Positions 15,730 through 23,472 of a stretch of DNA of 34,687 bases are shown piece by piece (the first letter of the stretch is position 1; the number at the start of each line of letters is the position of its first letter). The position numbers were made by a program, and so were the translations under genes. The stretch spans positions 1 to 34,687 of the forward strand of contig VSMY01000009.1 of the NCBI GenBank assembly GCA_009773995.1. The letters run 5' to 3'. A model generated the notes under the pieces. It was not told the origin of the DNA. It was given only the letters and a program-made list of their open reading frames with translations, and made no database searches. Source of the stretch: Oscillibacter sp. (lineage in GTDB: Bacteria; Bacillota; Clostridia; Oscillospirales; Oscillospiraceae).

Positions 15730-17558
15730 GGGCTTCCATCTTCGACCAGCGGCTGGAACGGCATTATGACGAGCTGAAATGGCTTTACTGTGAGCTCTAC
15801 CGGGATGAGGCGGCCTTCGCCGGCTTTGTGGAAATGCTCCGCCGCTGCTGGGCGGAGCGGAAAAAGCCCCTCCGGGACCAGGACAAGAAACGGGAGGCGG
15901 ACCCGGACTGGTACAGAAGGCGGGACCTCCTGGGCATGATGCTCTACGTGAACGCCTTCGCCGGAAATCTGCGGGGTGTGAAGGAGAAGCTGGGCTATCT
16001 CCGGGAGTGCGGCGTGAACTACCTGCATTTGATGCCCCTGCTGGAGAGTCCCAAGGGCCGCAGCGACGGGGGCTACGCCGTCTCCGACTTCCAAAAGGTG
16101 CAGCCCTCCCTCGGGACCATGGAGGATCTGGAGGCCCTGGCGGACGCCTGCCGCCGCCGGGGGATCAGCCTGTGCCTGGACTTCGTGATGAACCACACCA
16201 GCGAGGACCACGAATGGGCGAAGCGGGCCCTGGCCGGAGAGGCGGAATACCGGGACCGCTATTTCTTCTACGACTCCTGGGACGTGCCCCGGGAGTTTGA
16301 GAAGACGGTGCCCCAGGTGTTCCCCACCACCGCGCCGGGAAGCTTCACGGAGCTTCCGGACGGCTCCGTGGTCATGACGAATTTCTATCCCTACCAGTGG
16401 GATTTGAACTACCGGAACCCGGCGGTGTTCCGGGACATGACGGAGAATTTGCTGTACCTGGCCAACCGGGGAATCGACGTGATTCGCCTGGACGCGATTC
16501 CCTACATCTGGAAGGAACTGGGCACCGACTGCCGGAACCTGCCCCAGGTACATACCCTGTCCCGGATGCTGCGGATGGTCTGCGAAATCGTCTGCCCCGG
16601 CGTGCTGCTGCTGGGGGAGGTGGTGATGGAGCCCGTGAAGGTGGCCCCCTACTTCGGCACCACGGAGAAGCCCGAGTGCCACATGCTCTACAACGTCACC
16701 ACCATGGCCGCCACCTGGCACACCCTGGCCACCGGGGACGCGTCCCTGCTGAAGCGGCAGATGGAGGCCGTCTGCGCCCTGCCCAAGGACTTCCTGTTCC
16801 TCAACTATCTCCGCTGCCACGACGACGTCGGCTGGGGCCTGGACTACCCCTGGCTGGGCCGGACCTTCGGCATGGAGGAGGTGGCCCACAAGAAATATCT
16901 GAACGACTATTTTACCGGAAAATGGCCCGGAAGCCCCAGCCGGGGGGAGCTGTACAACGACGACCCCCGCCTGGGGGACGCGCGGCTCTGCGGCACCACC
17001 GCCTCCCTCTGCGGCGTGGAGGCGGCGGAGGCTGAGAAGGATCCCTTTAAGCTGGAGCGGGCCGTGGCCTGCGACTTGACCCTCCACGCCTGGATGCTCA
17101 GCCAGAGCGGCGTCCCCGTCGTCTACAGCGGCGACGAGGTGGGACGGCTCAACGACTGGAGCTACAAGGAGGATCCCGACAAGCGGGAGGACAGCCGCTA
17201 TCTCCACCGGGGGGACTTCCCCTGGGACCTGGCGGAGCGCCGGACGGACCCGGAGACCTATCAGGGGAAGCTCTTCCAGGGCCTGCGGCGCATGGAGGAG
17301 CTCCGGGCCGCTGAGCCCTGCTTCGACGCTCTGGCGGACGTATGGGTGGAGGAGAGCGGAAGCCCTCACGTCCTGGCCCTCTGCCGCAGGGCGGGGGACC
17401 GGGAGCTGGTGTGCCTCTTCAACTTTGCCGGAGCGTTCGTCCACGCCCACGTGAACCGGGACGGCGGCTATACGGAGCTCATGTATGGGACCCATTATGA
17501 CGGCCTCCGGGACGTAGAGCTGTGGCCCAACGGCTTTGCCTGGCTGCTGCGGGACTGA
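15726..17558 (+). CDS. Amylosucrase / sucrose hydrolase-type GH13 enzyme
   Basis: A 610-residue intracellular GH13 enzyme of the amylosucrase subfamily, which cleaves sucrose to fructose and either builds alpha-1,4-glucan or releases glucose. The N-terminal helical region (about 1-75) is followed by the barrel: YVNAFAGNLRGVKEKLGYL, YLHLMPLLESPKGRSDGGYAV and DFVMNHTSEDHEWA. Catalytic residues by alignment from memory are nucleophile D256 (RLDAIP), acid/base E298 (LLGEVV) and D366 (RCHDDVGWG). The GDEVGRLNDWSY segment is also family-typical. There is no signal peptide. The GTG start overlaps the kinase stop, with GGAGGGAGGG upstream. Amylosucrase versus plain sucrose hydrolase cannot be told from sequence alone. 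No sucrose transporter is encoded nearby. Confidence 0.9.
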   Translation: MRASIFDQRLERHYDELKWLYCELYRDEAAFAGFVEMLRRCWAERKKPLRDQDKKREADPDWYRRRDLLGMMLYVNAFAGNLRGVKEKLGYLRECGVNYLHLMPLLESPKGRSDGGYAVSDFQKVQPSLGTMEDLEALADACRRRGISLCLDFVMNHTSEDHEWAKRALAGEAEYRDRYFFYDSWDVPREFEKTVPQVFPTTAPGSFTELPDGSVVMTNFYPYQWDLNYRNPAVFRDMTENLLYLANRGIDVIRLDAIPYIWKELGTDCRNLPQVHTLSRMLRMVCEIVCPGVLLLGEVVMEPVKVAPYFGTTEKPECHMLYNVTTMAATWHTLATGDASLLKRQMEAVCALPKDFLFLNYLRCHDDVGWGLDYPWLGRTFGMEEVAHKKYLNDYFTGKWPGSPSRGELYNDDPRLGDARLCGTTASLCGVEAAEAEKDPFKLERAVACDLTLHAWMLSQSGVPVVYSGDEVGRLNDWSYKEDPDKREDSRYLHRGDFPWDLAERRTDPETYQGKLFQGLRRMEELRAAEPCFDALADVWVEESGSPHVLALCRRAGDRELVCLFNFAGAFVHAHVNRDGGYTELMYGTHYDGLRDVELWPNGFAWLLRD

Positions 17559-17580
17559 GTACCGAAAAACGCCTTTCTGC

Positions 17581-17616
17581 GCACGGAAAATCCGTTTTGG
17601 ATTTTCCGTGCTTTTT
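17581..17616 (+). terminator. Terminator after the sucrose operon
   Basis: The perfect 13-bp stem GCACGGAAAATCC / GGATTTTCCGTGC has a GTTTT loop and is followed by five T residues. Confidence 0.92.
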
Positions 17617-17667
17617 CAATCAAAAGGTCTCAAATACGTCCAAATCAGGTAAACGATTAAATAACAT

Positions 17668-17696
17668 TTGCAAATGGGACTGGGACGTGGTATCCT
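17668..17696 (+). promoter_or_regulatory. Promoter of the ptsHI operon
   Basis: TTGCAA (17668-17673), 17-base spacer, TATCCT (17691-17696). It lies 53 bases before the ptsH start, and no other candidate is better. Confidence 0.6.
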
Positions 17697-17749
17697 ATAG
17701 GCAAGACGCCGGGCGTTCCGGCCACCACGATCAGAAAGGAAGCAGTCTC

Positions 17750-18007
17750 ATGAAACAGTTCACTTATACCATCACCGATCCCGTGGGCATCCACGCCCGT
17801 CCCGCCGGCCTGCTGGCGAAGGCCGCCAAGGCCCTGGACAGCACCGTCACCATCACCAAGGGCGAAAAATCCGCCGCCGCCACCAAGCTGATGGCCGTCA
17901 TGGGCCTGGGCGTCAAAACCGGAGAGACCATCACCTTTACCATCGAGGGCGGGGACGAGGAGGCCAGCGCCGCCGCCATGGAGCAGTTCTGCAAGGAAAA
18001 CATGTAA
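17750..18007 (+). CDS. ptsH: PTS phosphocarrier protein HPr, lacking the regulatory Ser46
   Basis: An 85-residue cytoplasmic phosphocarrier that takes a phosphate from EI at His15 and passes it to sugar-specific EIIA proteins. The active site IHARPAG is intact with H15. A gap-free alignment with Bacillus HPr places Lys at position 46 (ATKLMAVM in place of LKSIMGVM), so the Ser phosphorylated by HPr kinase is missing. This copy therefore should not form the P-Ser-HPr/CcpA co-repressor. AAAGGAAG lies about 9 bases before the ATG. It is co-transcribed with ptsI 21 bases downstream. Confidence 0.95.
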   Translation: MKQFTYTITDPVGIHARPAGLLAKAAKALDSTVTITKGEKSAAATKLMAVMGLGVKTGETITFTIEGGDEEASAAAMEQFCKENM

Positions 18008-18028
18008 GACCGCTGGGAGGGAACCGCT

Positions 18029-19663
18029 ATGCAAGTTGCGACCGGTAAATCCATTCTGAACGGCATCGCCATCGGACCCCTGCGCATCTATAAGAAGGCG
18101 GAGACCCAGACCGCCGTCACCTCCACCCTCACCCCGGAGGAGGAGTACGCCCGCTTCGACGCCGCCCGGCTCAAGGCCCAGGAGCAGCTGGGGGCCCTGT
18201 ACGACAAGGCCCTGGACGAGGTGGGGGAGGACAATGCCGCCATTTTTGAAATCCACCAGATGATGCTGGACGACGACGACTACCTGGACGCCGTCAAGGG
18301 CATCCTGGAGACCCAGGGGGCCACCGCCGAGTACGCGGCGTCCGCCACCGGGGAGAACTTCGCCGCCGCCTTCGCCGCCATGGAGGACGAGTACATGCGG
18401 GCAAGGGCCGCCGACGTGAAGGACATCTCCCGCCGGGTGGTCAACGTCCTTCTGGGCGTGGGCGACGCGGACATGATGGCCGACCAGCCCGCCATCCTGG
18501 TGGCGGACGACCTGACCCCCAGCGAGACCGTGCAGCTGGACAAGAGCAAGCTCCTGGGCTTCATCACCCGCCACGGCTCCTCCAACAGCCACACGGCCAT
18601 CCTGGCCCGAACCATGAACATCCCCGCCCTGGTGGGCGTGGACTTTCAGGACGACTGGGACGGGAAGCTGGCCGTCATCGACGGGTATAACCACTGCGTC
18701 TACATCGAGCCCGCCGCCGAGCTCCTGGCCTCCATGGAGGAGAAGCGGGCCAACGACCTCAAGCAGCAGGCCCTGCTCCAGAGCCTGAAGAAAAAGCCCA
18801 ACGTCACCCTGGACGGAAAAGAGATCAAGGTCTACGCCAACATCGGAAACGCCGGGGACGTGGGACTGGTCCTCCAGAACGACGCCCAGGGCATCGGCCT
18901 GTTCCGCAGCGAATTTATCTACCTGGACTCCCAGGATTACCCCGGTGAGGACCAGCAGTTCATGCTCTACAAACGGGTGGTGGAGACCATGGCCGGGAAG
19001 AAGGTCATCATCCGCACCCTGGACATCGGCGCGGACAAGCAGGCGGACTACTTCGAGCTGGATAAAGAGGAGAACCCCGCCCTGGGCTACCGGGCCATCC
19101 GCATCTGCCTGACGAGGAAGGAGATCTTCAAGACTCAGCTGCGGGCCATCCTGCGGGCCAGCGCCTTCGGCACCGTGTCCATCATGTTCCCCATGATCAT
19201 CTCCGTCCGGGAGGTCCGGGACGCCAAGGAGATTTTGGAGGAGTGCCGGGCCGAGCTGGAGGAACGGGGCGTCGCCATGGGCAAGGTGGAGGTCGGCATC
19301 ATGGTGGAGACCCCCGCCGCCGTCATGATGGCCGACGAGCTGGCCGAGGAGGTGGAGTTCTTCTCCCTGGGCACCAACGATTTGACCCAGTACACCCTGG
19401 CTATCGACCGGCAGAACCCCAAGCTGGATAACTTCTATGACTCCCATCACCCGGCGGTTCTCCGCATGATCAAGCACACCATCGAGGCGGGCCACCGCCA
19501 CGGCTGCTGGGTGGGCATCTGCGGCGAGCTGGGCGCGGACCAGACGCTGACGGAGACCTTCCTCCGGTACGGCGTGGACGAGCTGAGCGTCTCGCCCTCC
19601 TCGGTCCTGCCCCTGCGGAAGATCATCCGCAGCCTGGATTTGAGCAAGGAGTCCCAGGACTGA
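18029..19663 (+). CDS. ptsI: PTS enzyme I (phosphoenolpyruvate-protein phosphotransferase)
   Basis: A 544-residue enzyme I, slightly shorter than the usual 570 or so. It transfers phosphate from PEP to HPr. The phospho-histidine region TRHGSSNSHTAILARTMN has the active H188. The PEP-binding domain includes GIGLFRSEFIYLD (about 290-302) and the C-terminal GICGELGAD with the catalytic-site C498. The EI signature sequence lies near FFSLGTNDLTQYTLA (about 447-461). The start follows GGGAGGG. The gene pairs with ptsH upstream; no EII components are in the window. Confidence 0.96.
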   Translation: MQVATGKSILNGIAIGPLRIYKKAETQTAVTSTLTPEEEYARFDAARLKAQEQLGALYDKALDEVGEDNAAIFEIHQMMLDDDDYLDAVKGILETQGATAEYAASATGENFAAAFAAMEDEYMRARAADVKDISRRVVNVLLGVGDADMMADQPAILVADDLTPSETVQLDKSKLLGFITRHGSSNSHTAILARTMNIPALVGVDFQDDWDGKLAVIDGYNHCVYIEPAAELLASMEEKRANDLKQQALLQSLKKKPNVTLDGKEIKVYANIGNAGDVGLVLQNDAQGIGLFRSEFIYLDSQDYPGEDQQFMLYKRVVETMAGKKVIIRTLDIGADKQADYFELDKEENPALGYRAIRICLTRKEIFKTQLRAILRASAFGTVSIMFPMIISVREVRDAKEILEECRAELEERGVAMGKVEVGIMVETPAAVMMADELAEEVEFFSLGTNDLTQYTLAIDRQNPKLDNFYDSHHPAVLRMIKHTIEAGHRHGCWVGICGELGADQTLTETFLRYGVDELSVSPSSVLPLRKIIRSLDLSKESQD

Positions 19664-19681
19664 TAGAAAAACGGCAGAACG

Positions 19682-19714
19682 CCGGACGCGTATGCGCCCG
19701 GCGCTCTTTTATGT
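19682..19714. terminator. Terminator between ptsI and the HIT gene
   Basis: A CGCCGG/CCGGCG stem continues through one mismatch to CGC/GCG with a GTAT loop, followed by CTCTTTTA on the plus strand. It lies between two convergent genes. Confidence 0.72.
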
Positions 19715-19718
19715 ACCC

Positions 19719-20141
19719 TTACAGGTGCGCCTTGATTTTCGCGATGACCTCGTCATACTCCGGCTGGGTGAGGAAGACTTTCTCCGGGTTCATGGCGAAG
19801 GTGGAGGCCCACTCGGCCTGATCCTTGTACTTGGGGACCAGGTGGAAGTGCATGTGGCCGCTGGTGTCGCCGTAGGCCCCGTAGTTGATCTTGTCCGGGT
19901 GGAAGGCGGCGTGGAGGGCCTTGGCCACCCGGTTCACGCCGGCGAAGAAGGCGTTTCGCTCCTCGTCCGTGAGCTCCGTCATGTCGCCGGCGTGCTCCTT
20001 GTAGGCCACGATGCAGCGGCCGAGGTGGCTCTGCTCCTTGAAGAGGACCAGGACGCTGGCCTCCAGGTCGCAGACGTAGATGCCGAAGCCGTCCAGGAGC
20101 TCCTGTTTCCGGGTGCAGTAGCCGCAGGTTTGGTCTTTCAT
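19719..20141 (-). CDS. HIT-family nucleotide hydrolase/transferase
   Basis: A 140-residue histidine-triad protein. The catalytic triad motif is H96MH98FH100 followed by LVPKY, preceded by YGAYGDTSG. A CGYC pair at residues 6-9 is consistent with the structural zinc site seen in many HIT proteins. Members hydrolyse AMP-linked compounds such as dinucleoside polyphosphates or AMP-lysine. The ATG at 20141 is preferred to longer frames because it gives the standard N-terminus and has AAAGGAT upstream. It diverges from the BMP-fusion gene. Confidence 0.92.
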   Translation of the reverse strand: MKDQTCGYCTRKQELLDGFGIYVCDLEASVLVLFKEQSHLGRCIVAYKEHAGDMTELTDEERNAFFAGVNRVAKALHAAFHPDKINYGAYGDTSGHMHFHLVPKYKDQAEWASTFAMNPEKVFLTQPEYDEVIAKIKAHL

Positions 20142-20177
20142 ATGGAGATCGATCCTTTCTGTTTGGATTGTCCCTTC

Positions 20178-20183
20178 ATTATA
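20178..20183 (-). promoter_or_regulatory. -10 element of the HIT gene
   Basis: On the minus strand TATAAT with an upstream extended TG (TGTGCTATAAT). No good -35 box is visible at 17 bases, so it may be an extended -10 promoter. Confidence 0.5.
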
Positions 20184-20292
20184 GCACATCCGGCGGAAGG
20201 TGGGTACTGCCGATTTGAAAATTTGTTTCCGGCATTTGCCAAAAGGCCCGGACCTCCCCCTGTGGCGGCCTCGGCTTTCGGCGAAAATGCCA

Positions 20293-20321
20293 TTGTATTT
20301 TCCCGGCGGCCAGGGTACAAT
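20293..20321 (+). promoter_or_regulatory. Promoter of the ParB-like/BMP fusion gene
   Basis: TTGTAT (20293-20298), 17-base spacer, TACAAT (20316-20321). The start codon is 47 bases downstream with AAGGGAGG between. Confidence 0.62.
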
Positions 20322-20368
20322 AAACCCTTGAAACCACATGGATTGGAACGGTAAGGGAGGACATTTGC

Positions 20369-22270
20369 ATGAGCCGTCAGGAGGCAATGTCGCAGTACGC
20401 CGCCGCCCTGAAGCAGGGGCGCAAGGCTTATAAGGAGGCCCTGGTCCGGGGCCGCTACCCCTATCCCCAGGTACTGGACGAGATCATCAGCGACTCCATG
20501 GTGGCGGGCCAGACGGAGCTGGGGGTGATGGAGATCCCCATCGACCAGATTGTGGGCACCAAGACGGCGGGCCGCCGGTCCGCCTTCTCGGCGGACTTCC
20601 TGCCCCTGCTGGACCCGGATACGGAGTTTGCCGGGAAGTGGGTGGCCCTGTGCGAGGCCCACTTGGGGGATGAGGGCATCCGGGACCCCATCCGGTGCTA
20701 TGAGTACTTCGGCCGCTTTTACGTCCAGGAGGGGAACAAGCGGGTCAGCGTCCTCAGAAGCTACGGCGCGCCCACCATCCCCGCCTACGTCATACGCATG
20801 GTCCCCGTCTGGACAGAGGACCCGGGGGTGGCGGCCTACTACGAATTTATGCAGTCCTTCCCGAAGACAAAGCTGTACCGGACCCGGTTCACCCGGGCGG
20901 GGAGCTTCGTCAAGCTCCAGAAGGCCCTGGGCTATGAGCCGGACCACGTCTGGACGGAGGACGAGCGCCGCCGCTTCGCCGCGGGCTACACCTACTTCCA
21001 GGAGCCCTTTCTAAAGCTGGGGGGCGGAGAGCTGCCCATCACCGCGGCGGACGCCATGCTGGTGTGGCTGAAGGTCTACAGCTTCGACGAGCTGATCTCC
21101 CAGCCCTCGGCGGAGCTTCTCAAAAGCGTCAAGGCCGTCTGGGCGGACATCAAGGCCCTGTCGGAGCCCATCGCCGTCCGCACGGACACGCCGGAGGCCA
21201 GGGAGGAGAATCTGCTGGGCCGCATCTTCAAGCCCAAGCAGCTAAGCCGCCTCCGCGTGGCCTTCATCAGCGACCAGCTGCCACAGCAGAGCGACTGGGC
21301 CCGGGCCCACGACCTGGGGAGGGAGTACCTGGAGACCGTGCTGGAGGACCGGGTGGAAACCGAAGTCTTCTATGGCGTCCGCCCTGGGGAGGAGGCGGAG
21401 GCCGCCATGGAGGAGGCCATAGAGCACGGGGCCCAGATCCTCTTCGCCATCACGCCGCCCCTCATCGGAGCCTGCCGGAAGACGGCGGCGAAGCACCCTG
21501 AGGTCCGGATTCTGAACTGCTCCGTCTCCATGCCCTACGCCGGGGTCCGCACCTACTACAGCCGCATCTATGAGGCGAAGTATATCGCCGGGGCCATCGC
21601 CGGGGCTTTGAGCCGCAGCGGCCGCATCGGGTACGTGGCCAGCAGCCCCATCTTCGGCGTCCCGGCCAGCATCAACGCCTTCGCCCTGGGGGCCCAGCTG
21701 ACCAACCCCAGGGCGGAGATCACCCTCCGCTGGTCCTGCGTGGAGGAGGACGCCATGGACGCCCTGGCCTGGGAGGGAGTCTCCCTCATCTCCAACCGGG
21801 ACATCCCCACGCCGGACCGCATCCGGGAGCCTTGGGGCCTGTGCCGCATTGAAAACGGGAAATTCCACTCCGTGGCCTCCCCCTACTGGCACTGGGGCAA
21901 CGTCTACACGAACCTGGTCCGAAGCGTCTTGGAGGGCGGCTGGGAGGCCCTGGCCGCCCCGGAGGGCCAGGCGGTGAACTACTGGTGGGGCCTGGACAGC
22001 CGGGCCGTGGACATCCTGCTGGGAGACGATTTGCCCGCCGGGGTCCGCCGGCTGGCGGGCATCCTCCGCCGGGGCATCATCGACGGGTCTCTCCAGCCCT
22101 TCCCGGAGGCCGCACCGGAGAAGATCCTCCACATGGACACCCTCCTGGACTGCGTCCACGGCCGGCTGCCCCAATATGAGGACCTGCTGCCCATGGCCCG
22201 GTCCCTGGCCCGGCTCCAGGGCGTCTACCGGGAGGCCATCCCCCCGGAGAAGGAGGATCCCATCCTGTGA
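20369..22270 (+). CDS. Cytoplasmic fusion of a ParB-like domain and a BMP-family binding domain
   Basis: A 633-residue protein without signal peptide or lipobox. Residues about 50-150 look like a ParB/Srx-type domain: IPIDQIVGTK, a buried-helix region, then FYVQEGNKRVSVLRSYG and IPAYVIR. Residues about 292-600 match the basic-membrane-protein (PnrA/Med) substrate-binding fold: RVAFISDQLPQQ, DWARAHDLGREYLE, a middle segment SMPYAGVRTYYSRIYEAKYIAGAIAGALS and GRIGYVASSPIFGVPASINAFALG. BMP proteins normally bind nucleosides outside the cell for ABC import, so a cytoplasmic fusion suggests a nucleoside sensor or regulator (inference). AAGGGAGG precedes the ATG. The stop overlaps the next start (GTGA). 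Confidence 0.85.
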   Translation: MSRQEAMSQYAAALKQGRKAYKEALVRGRYPYPQVLDEIISDSMVAGQTELGVMEIPIDQIVGTKTAGRRSAFSADFLPLLDPDTEFAGKWVALCEAHLGDEGIRDPIRCYEYFGRFYVQEGNKRVSVLRSYGAPTIPAYVIRMVPVWTEDPGVAAYYEFMQSFPKTKLYRTRFTRAGSFVKLQKALGYEPDHVWTEDERRRFAAGYTYFQEPFLKLGGGELPITAADAMLVWLKVYSFDELISQPSAELLKSVKAVWADIKALSEPIAVRTDTPEAREENLLGRIFKPKQLSRLRVAFISDQLPQQSDWARAHDLGREYLETVLEDRVETEVFYGVRPGEEAEAAMEEAIEHGAQILFAITPPLIGACRKTAAKHPEVRILNCSVSMPYAGVRTYYSRIYEAKYIAGAIAGALSRSGRIGYVASSPIFGVPASINAFALGAQLTNPRAEITLRWSCVEEDAMDALAWEGVSLISNRDIPTPDRIREPWGLCRIENGKFHSVASPYWHWGNVYTNLVRSVLEGGWEALAAPEGQAVNYWWGLDSRAVDILLGDDLPAGVRRLAGILRRGIIDGSLQPFPEAAPEKILHMDTLLDCVHGRLPQYEDLLPMARSLARLQGVYREAIPPEKEDPIL

Positions 22271-22881
22271 AGCTGCTGTTACTGTCCGATAAAGAGAGCG
22301 AGTACCTGTGGGATTACTACAAGCCGGGCCGCCTGGACGGCGTCGACCTGATCCTCTCCTGCGGGGACCTGAACTCCAAATACCTGAGCTTCCTGGTGAC
22401 CATGACGGGGAAGCCTCTGCTCTACGTCCACGGGAATCACGACAAGACCTATGACCGGCACCCCCCGGAGGGCTGCGACTGCGTGGAGGATAAGCTGGTG
22501 ACGGTGAAGGGCCTGCGCATCCTGGGCCTGGGGGGGAGCGTGGAGTACAGCGGCGGGCCCCACCAGTACACGGAGGCCCAGATGGCCCGCCGGGTCCGGC
22601 GGCTGTGGTGGAGCCTCCGGCGGGCGGGGGGCGTGGACATTGTGCTGACCCACTCGCCCATGATGGGCTATGGGGACGGGGAGGACTATGCCCACCAGGG
22701 GTTTGCGTGCCTTCTGAATTTGGTGGACAAGTACCGGCCGCGGTATTTGATCCACGGGCACGTACATGTGAATTACGGCTTTCAGATCCCCCGGGTGCTC
22801 CGGCGGGGGGAGACGACGATTATCAACGCCTACGAGCGTTATGTGCTGGATTTGGACAATCCGCCGGAGGCGGAGGGGTGA
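22267..22881 (+). CDS. Calcineurin-like metallophosphoesterase
   Basis: A 204-residue single-domain phosphoesterase. Metal-site motifs are visible: D8, GD at 33-34 (SCGDLN), GNHD at 56-59, THSP near 127 and HGHVH near residue 162. The usual first motif DxH reads D8-K9-E10, so the first His is replaced by Glu, which may change metal preference. No signal peptide. The GTG start overlaps the preceding stop, so the enzyme is made together with the ParB-like/BMP protein; a nucleotide substrate sensed by that partner is an attractive but unproven idea. This is the last clearly core-like GC-rich gene before the accessory region. Confidence 0.88.
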   Translation: MKLLLLSDKESEYLWDYYKPGRLDGVDLILSCGDLNSKYLSFLVTMTGKPLLYVHGNHDKTYDRHPPEGCDCVEDKLVTVKGLRILGLGGSVEYSGGPHQYTEAQMARRVRRLWWSLRRAGGVDIVLTHSPMMGYGDGEDYAHQGFACLLNLVDKYRPRYLIHGHVHVNYGFQIPRVLRRGETTIINAYERYVLDLDNPPEAEG

Positions 22882-22884
22882 TAC

Positions 22885-22935
22885 ACTCGCCCATTCGGGC
22901 GGGAGATTTTACTCGCCCTGACGGGCGGGGCGGAA
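22885..22935 (+). repeat. Two tandem small hairpins after the phosphoesterase gene
   Basis: Two 26-base units both begin ACTCGCCC and fold as CGCCC / GGGCG with 4-base loops (22888-22901 and 22914-22927). The first is followed by ATTTTA and could be a weak terminator for the upstream gene. Confidence 0.5.
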
Positions 22936-23006
22936 TGGCAGTCAGCGATGGCTGGTGCACGGTCCAAAAGAGAAAAGGAAGTATGTTCCCGTGGGGGGAC
23001 GAAAAG

Positions 23007-23040
23007 ACGGAGGGGCGCGCAGAGCGTGCCTCCGTTTTTT
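23007..23040 (+). terminator. U-tailed terminator without an obvious gene
   Basis: The stem ACGGAGG ... CCTCCGT encloses an inner GC-rich stem and is followed by six T residues. The nearest upstream gene on this strand ends 125 bases away, so it either terminates that transcript or a short untranslated RNA. Confidence 0.7.
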
Positions 23041-23170
23041 CGCATGTCTTCTGCCCGCGGCGTGGCGCGGGCGGGGGGGGTTGGAGGTTGATGCAGGGCC
23101 TGTCCGGCCCTCCTCGCTGCCGCTAATTTGGCGCTGGACGAAAGCCCTCGTTTCCCGTCCCCCGTAAAAA

Positions 23171-23274
23171 TCAGCCGTGAACCCAGCAACGCGGTTCACG
23201 GCTGAAAGTGAAAAAATTCCCACCATAGTGCAGTTTTCGGCGAAGCCGGAAACGGAACGGTGGTGGGAATTTTT
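23171..23274. repeat. Two adjacent perfect-stem hairpins
   Basis: Hairpin 1 is a 13-bp perfect stem, TCAGCCGTGAACC (23171-23183) with GGTTCACGGCTGA (23193-23205). Hairpin 2 is a 14-bp perfect stem, AAAAATTCCCACCA (23212-23225) with TGGTGGGAATTTTT (23261-23274), enclosing a smaller stem around a CGGC-GAA-GCCG core. The A-run and T-run ends make hairpin 2 read as a terminator in both directions. No terminal repeat of a known insertion sequence is recognised. Confidence 0.75.
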
Positions 23275-23428
23275 GAGCTGTCGTGTGTTGCTGAAAAAGA
23301 TGTGGGTCCGTAGCCACAATAAACAGTTCCATCTAATCGAACAACTGGCGACTGCCAGTTCGGTTGTTTACCGCTAGCTTACGCTTTTTGAAAAGCCTCA
23401 TTATTTTAATGGATATAATACAAAGTGG

Positions 23429-23464
23429 AGCCGACTTTCGATAAAAAGTTCGAAAAGCGGCTCC
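23429..23464 (-). terminator. Hairpin downstream of the YwgA-like gene
   Basis: The outer stem GGAGCCG / CGGCTCC has an inner CTTTCGA/TCGAAAAG stem with one bulge. It begins 9 bases beyond the end of the YwgA-like gene on the minus strand and has only a weak T-rich tail. Confidence 0.55.
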
Positions 23465-23472
23465 GCTTCAAT

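Larger units (their letters stand above)
22882..23472. other. Gene-free, hairpin-rich junction between core and accessory DNA
   Basis: There is no credible coding frame on either strand. It holds two tandem small hairpins (22885-22935), a U-tailed terminator (23007-23040), a run of eight G residues near 23070, two large perfect-stem hairpins (23171-23274) and an AACTGGC/GCCAGTT hairpin near 23343-23360. A final hairpin lies downstream of the YwgA-like gene. Base composition changes from GC-rich to mixed across it. Confidence 0.7.

Noticed and set aside
15264..17495. 743-codon minus-strand frame opposite the sucrose genes
   Set aside because: Shadow of two recognisable enzymes, with no motifs.
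17657..19501. 614-codon minus-strand frame opposite ptsHI
   Set aside because: Antisense shadow of HPr and EI; Gly/Val/His-rich composition.
22942..23319. Short frames on both strands in the hairpin-rich junction
   Set aside because: No ribosome sites, and they cross strong hairpins and a terminator.
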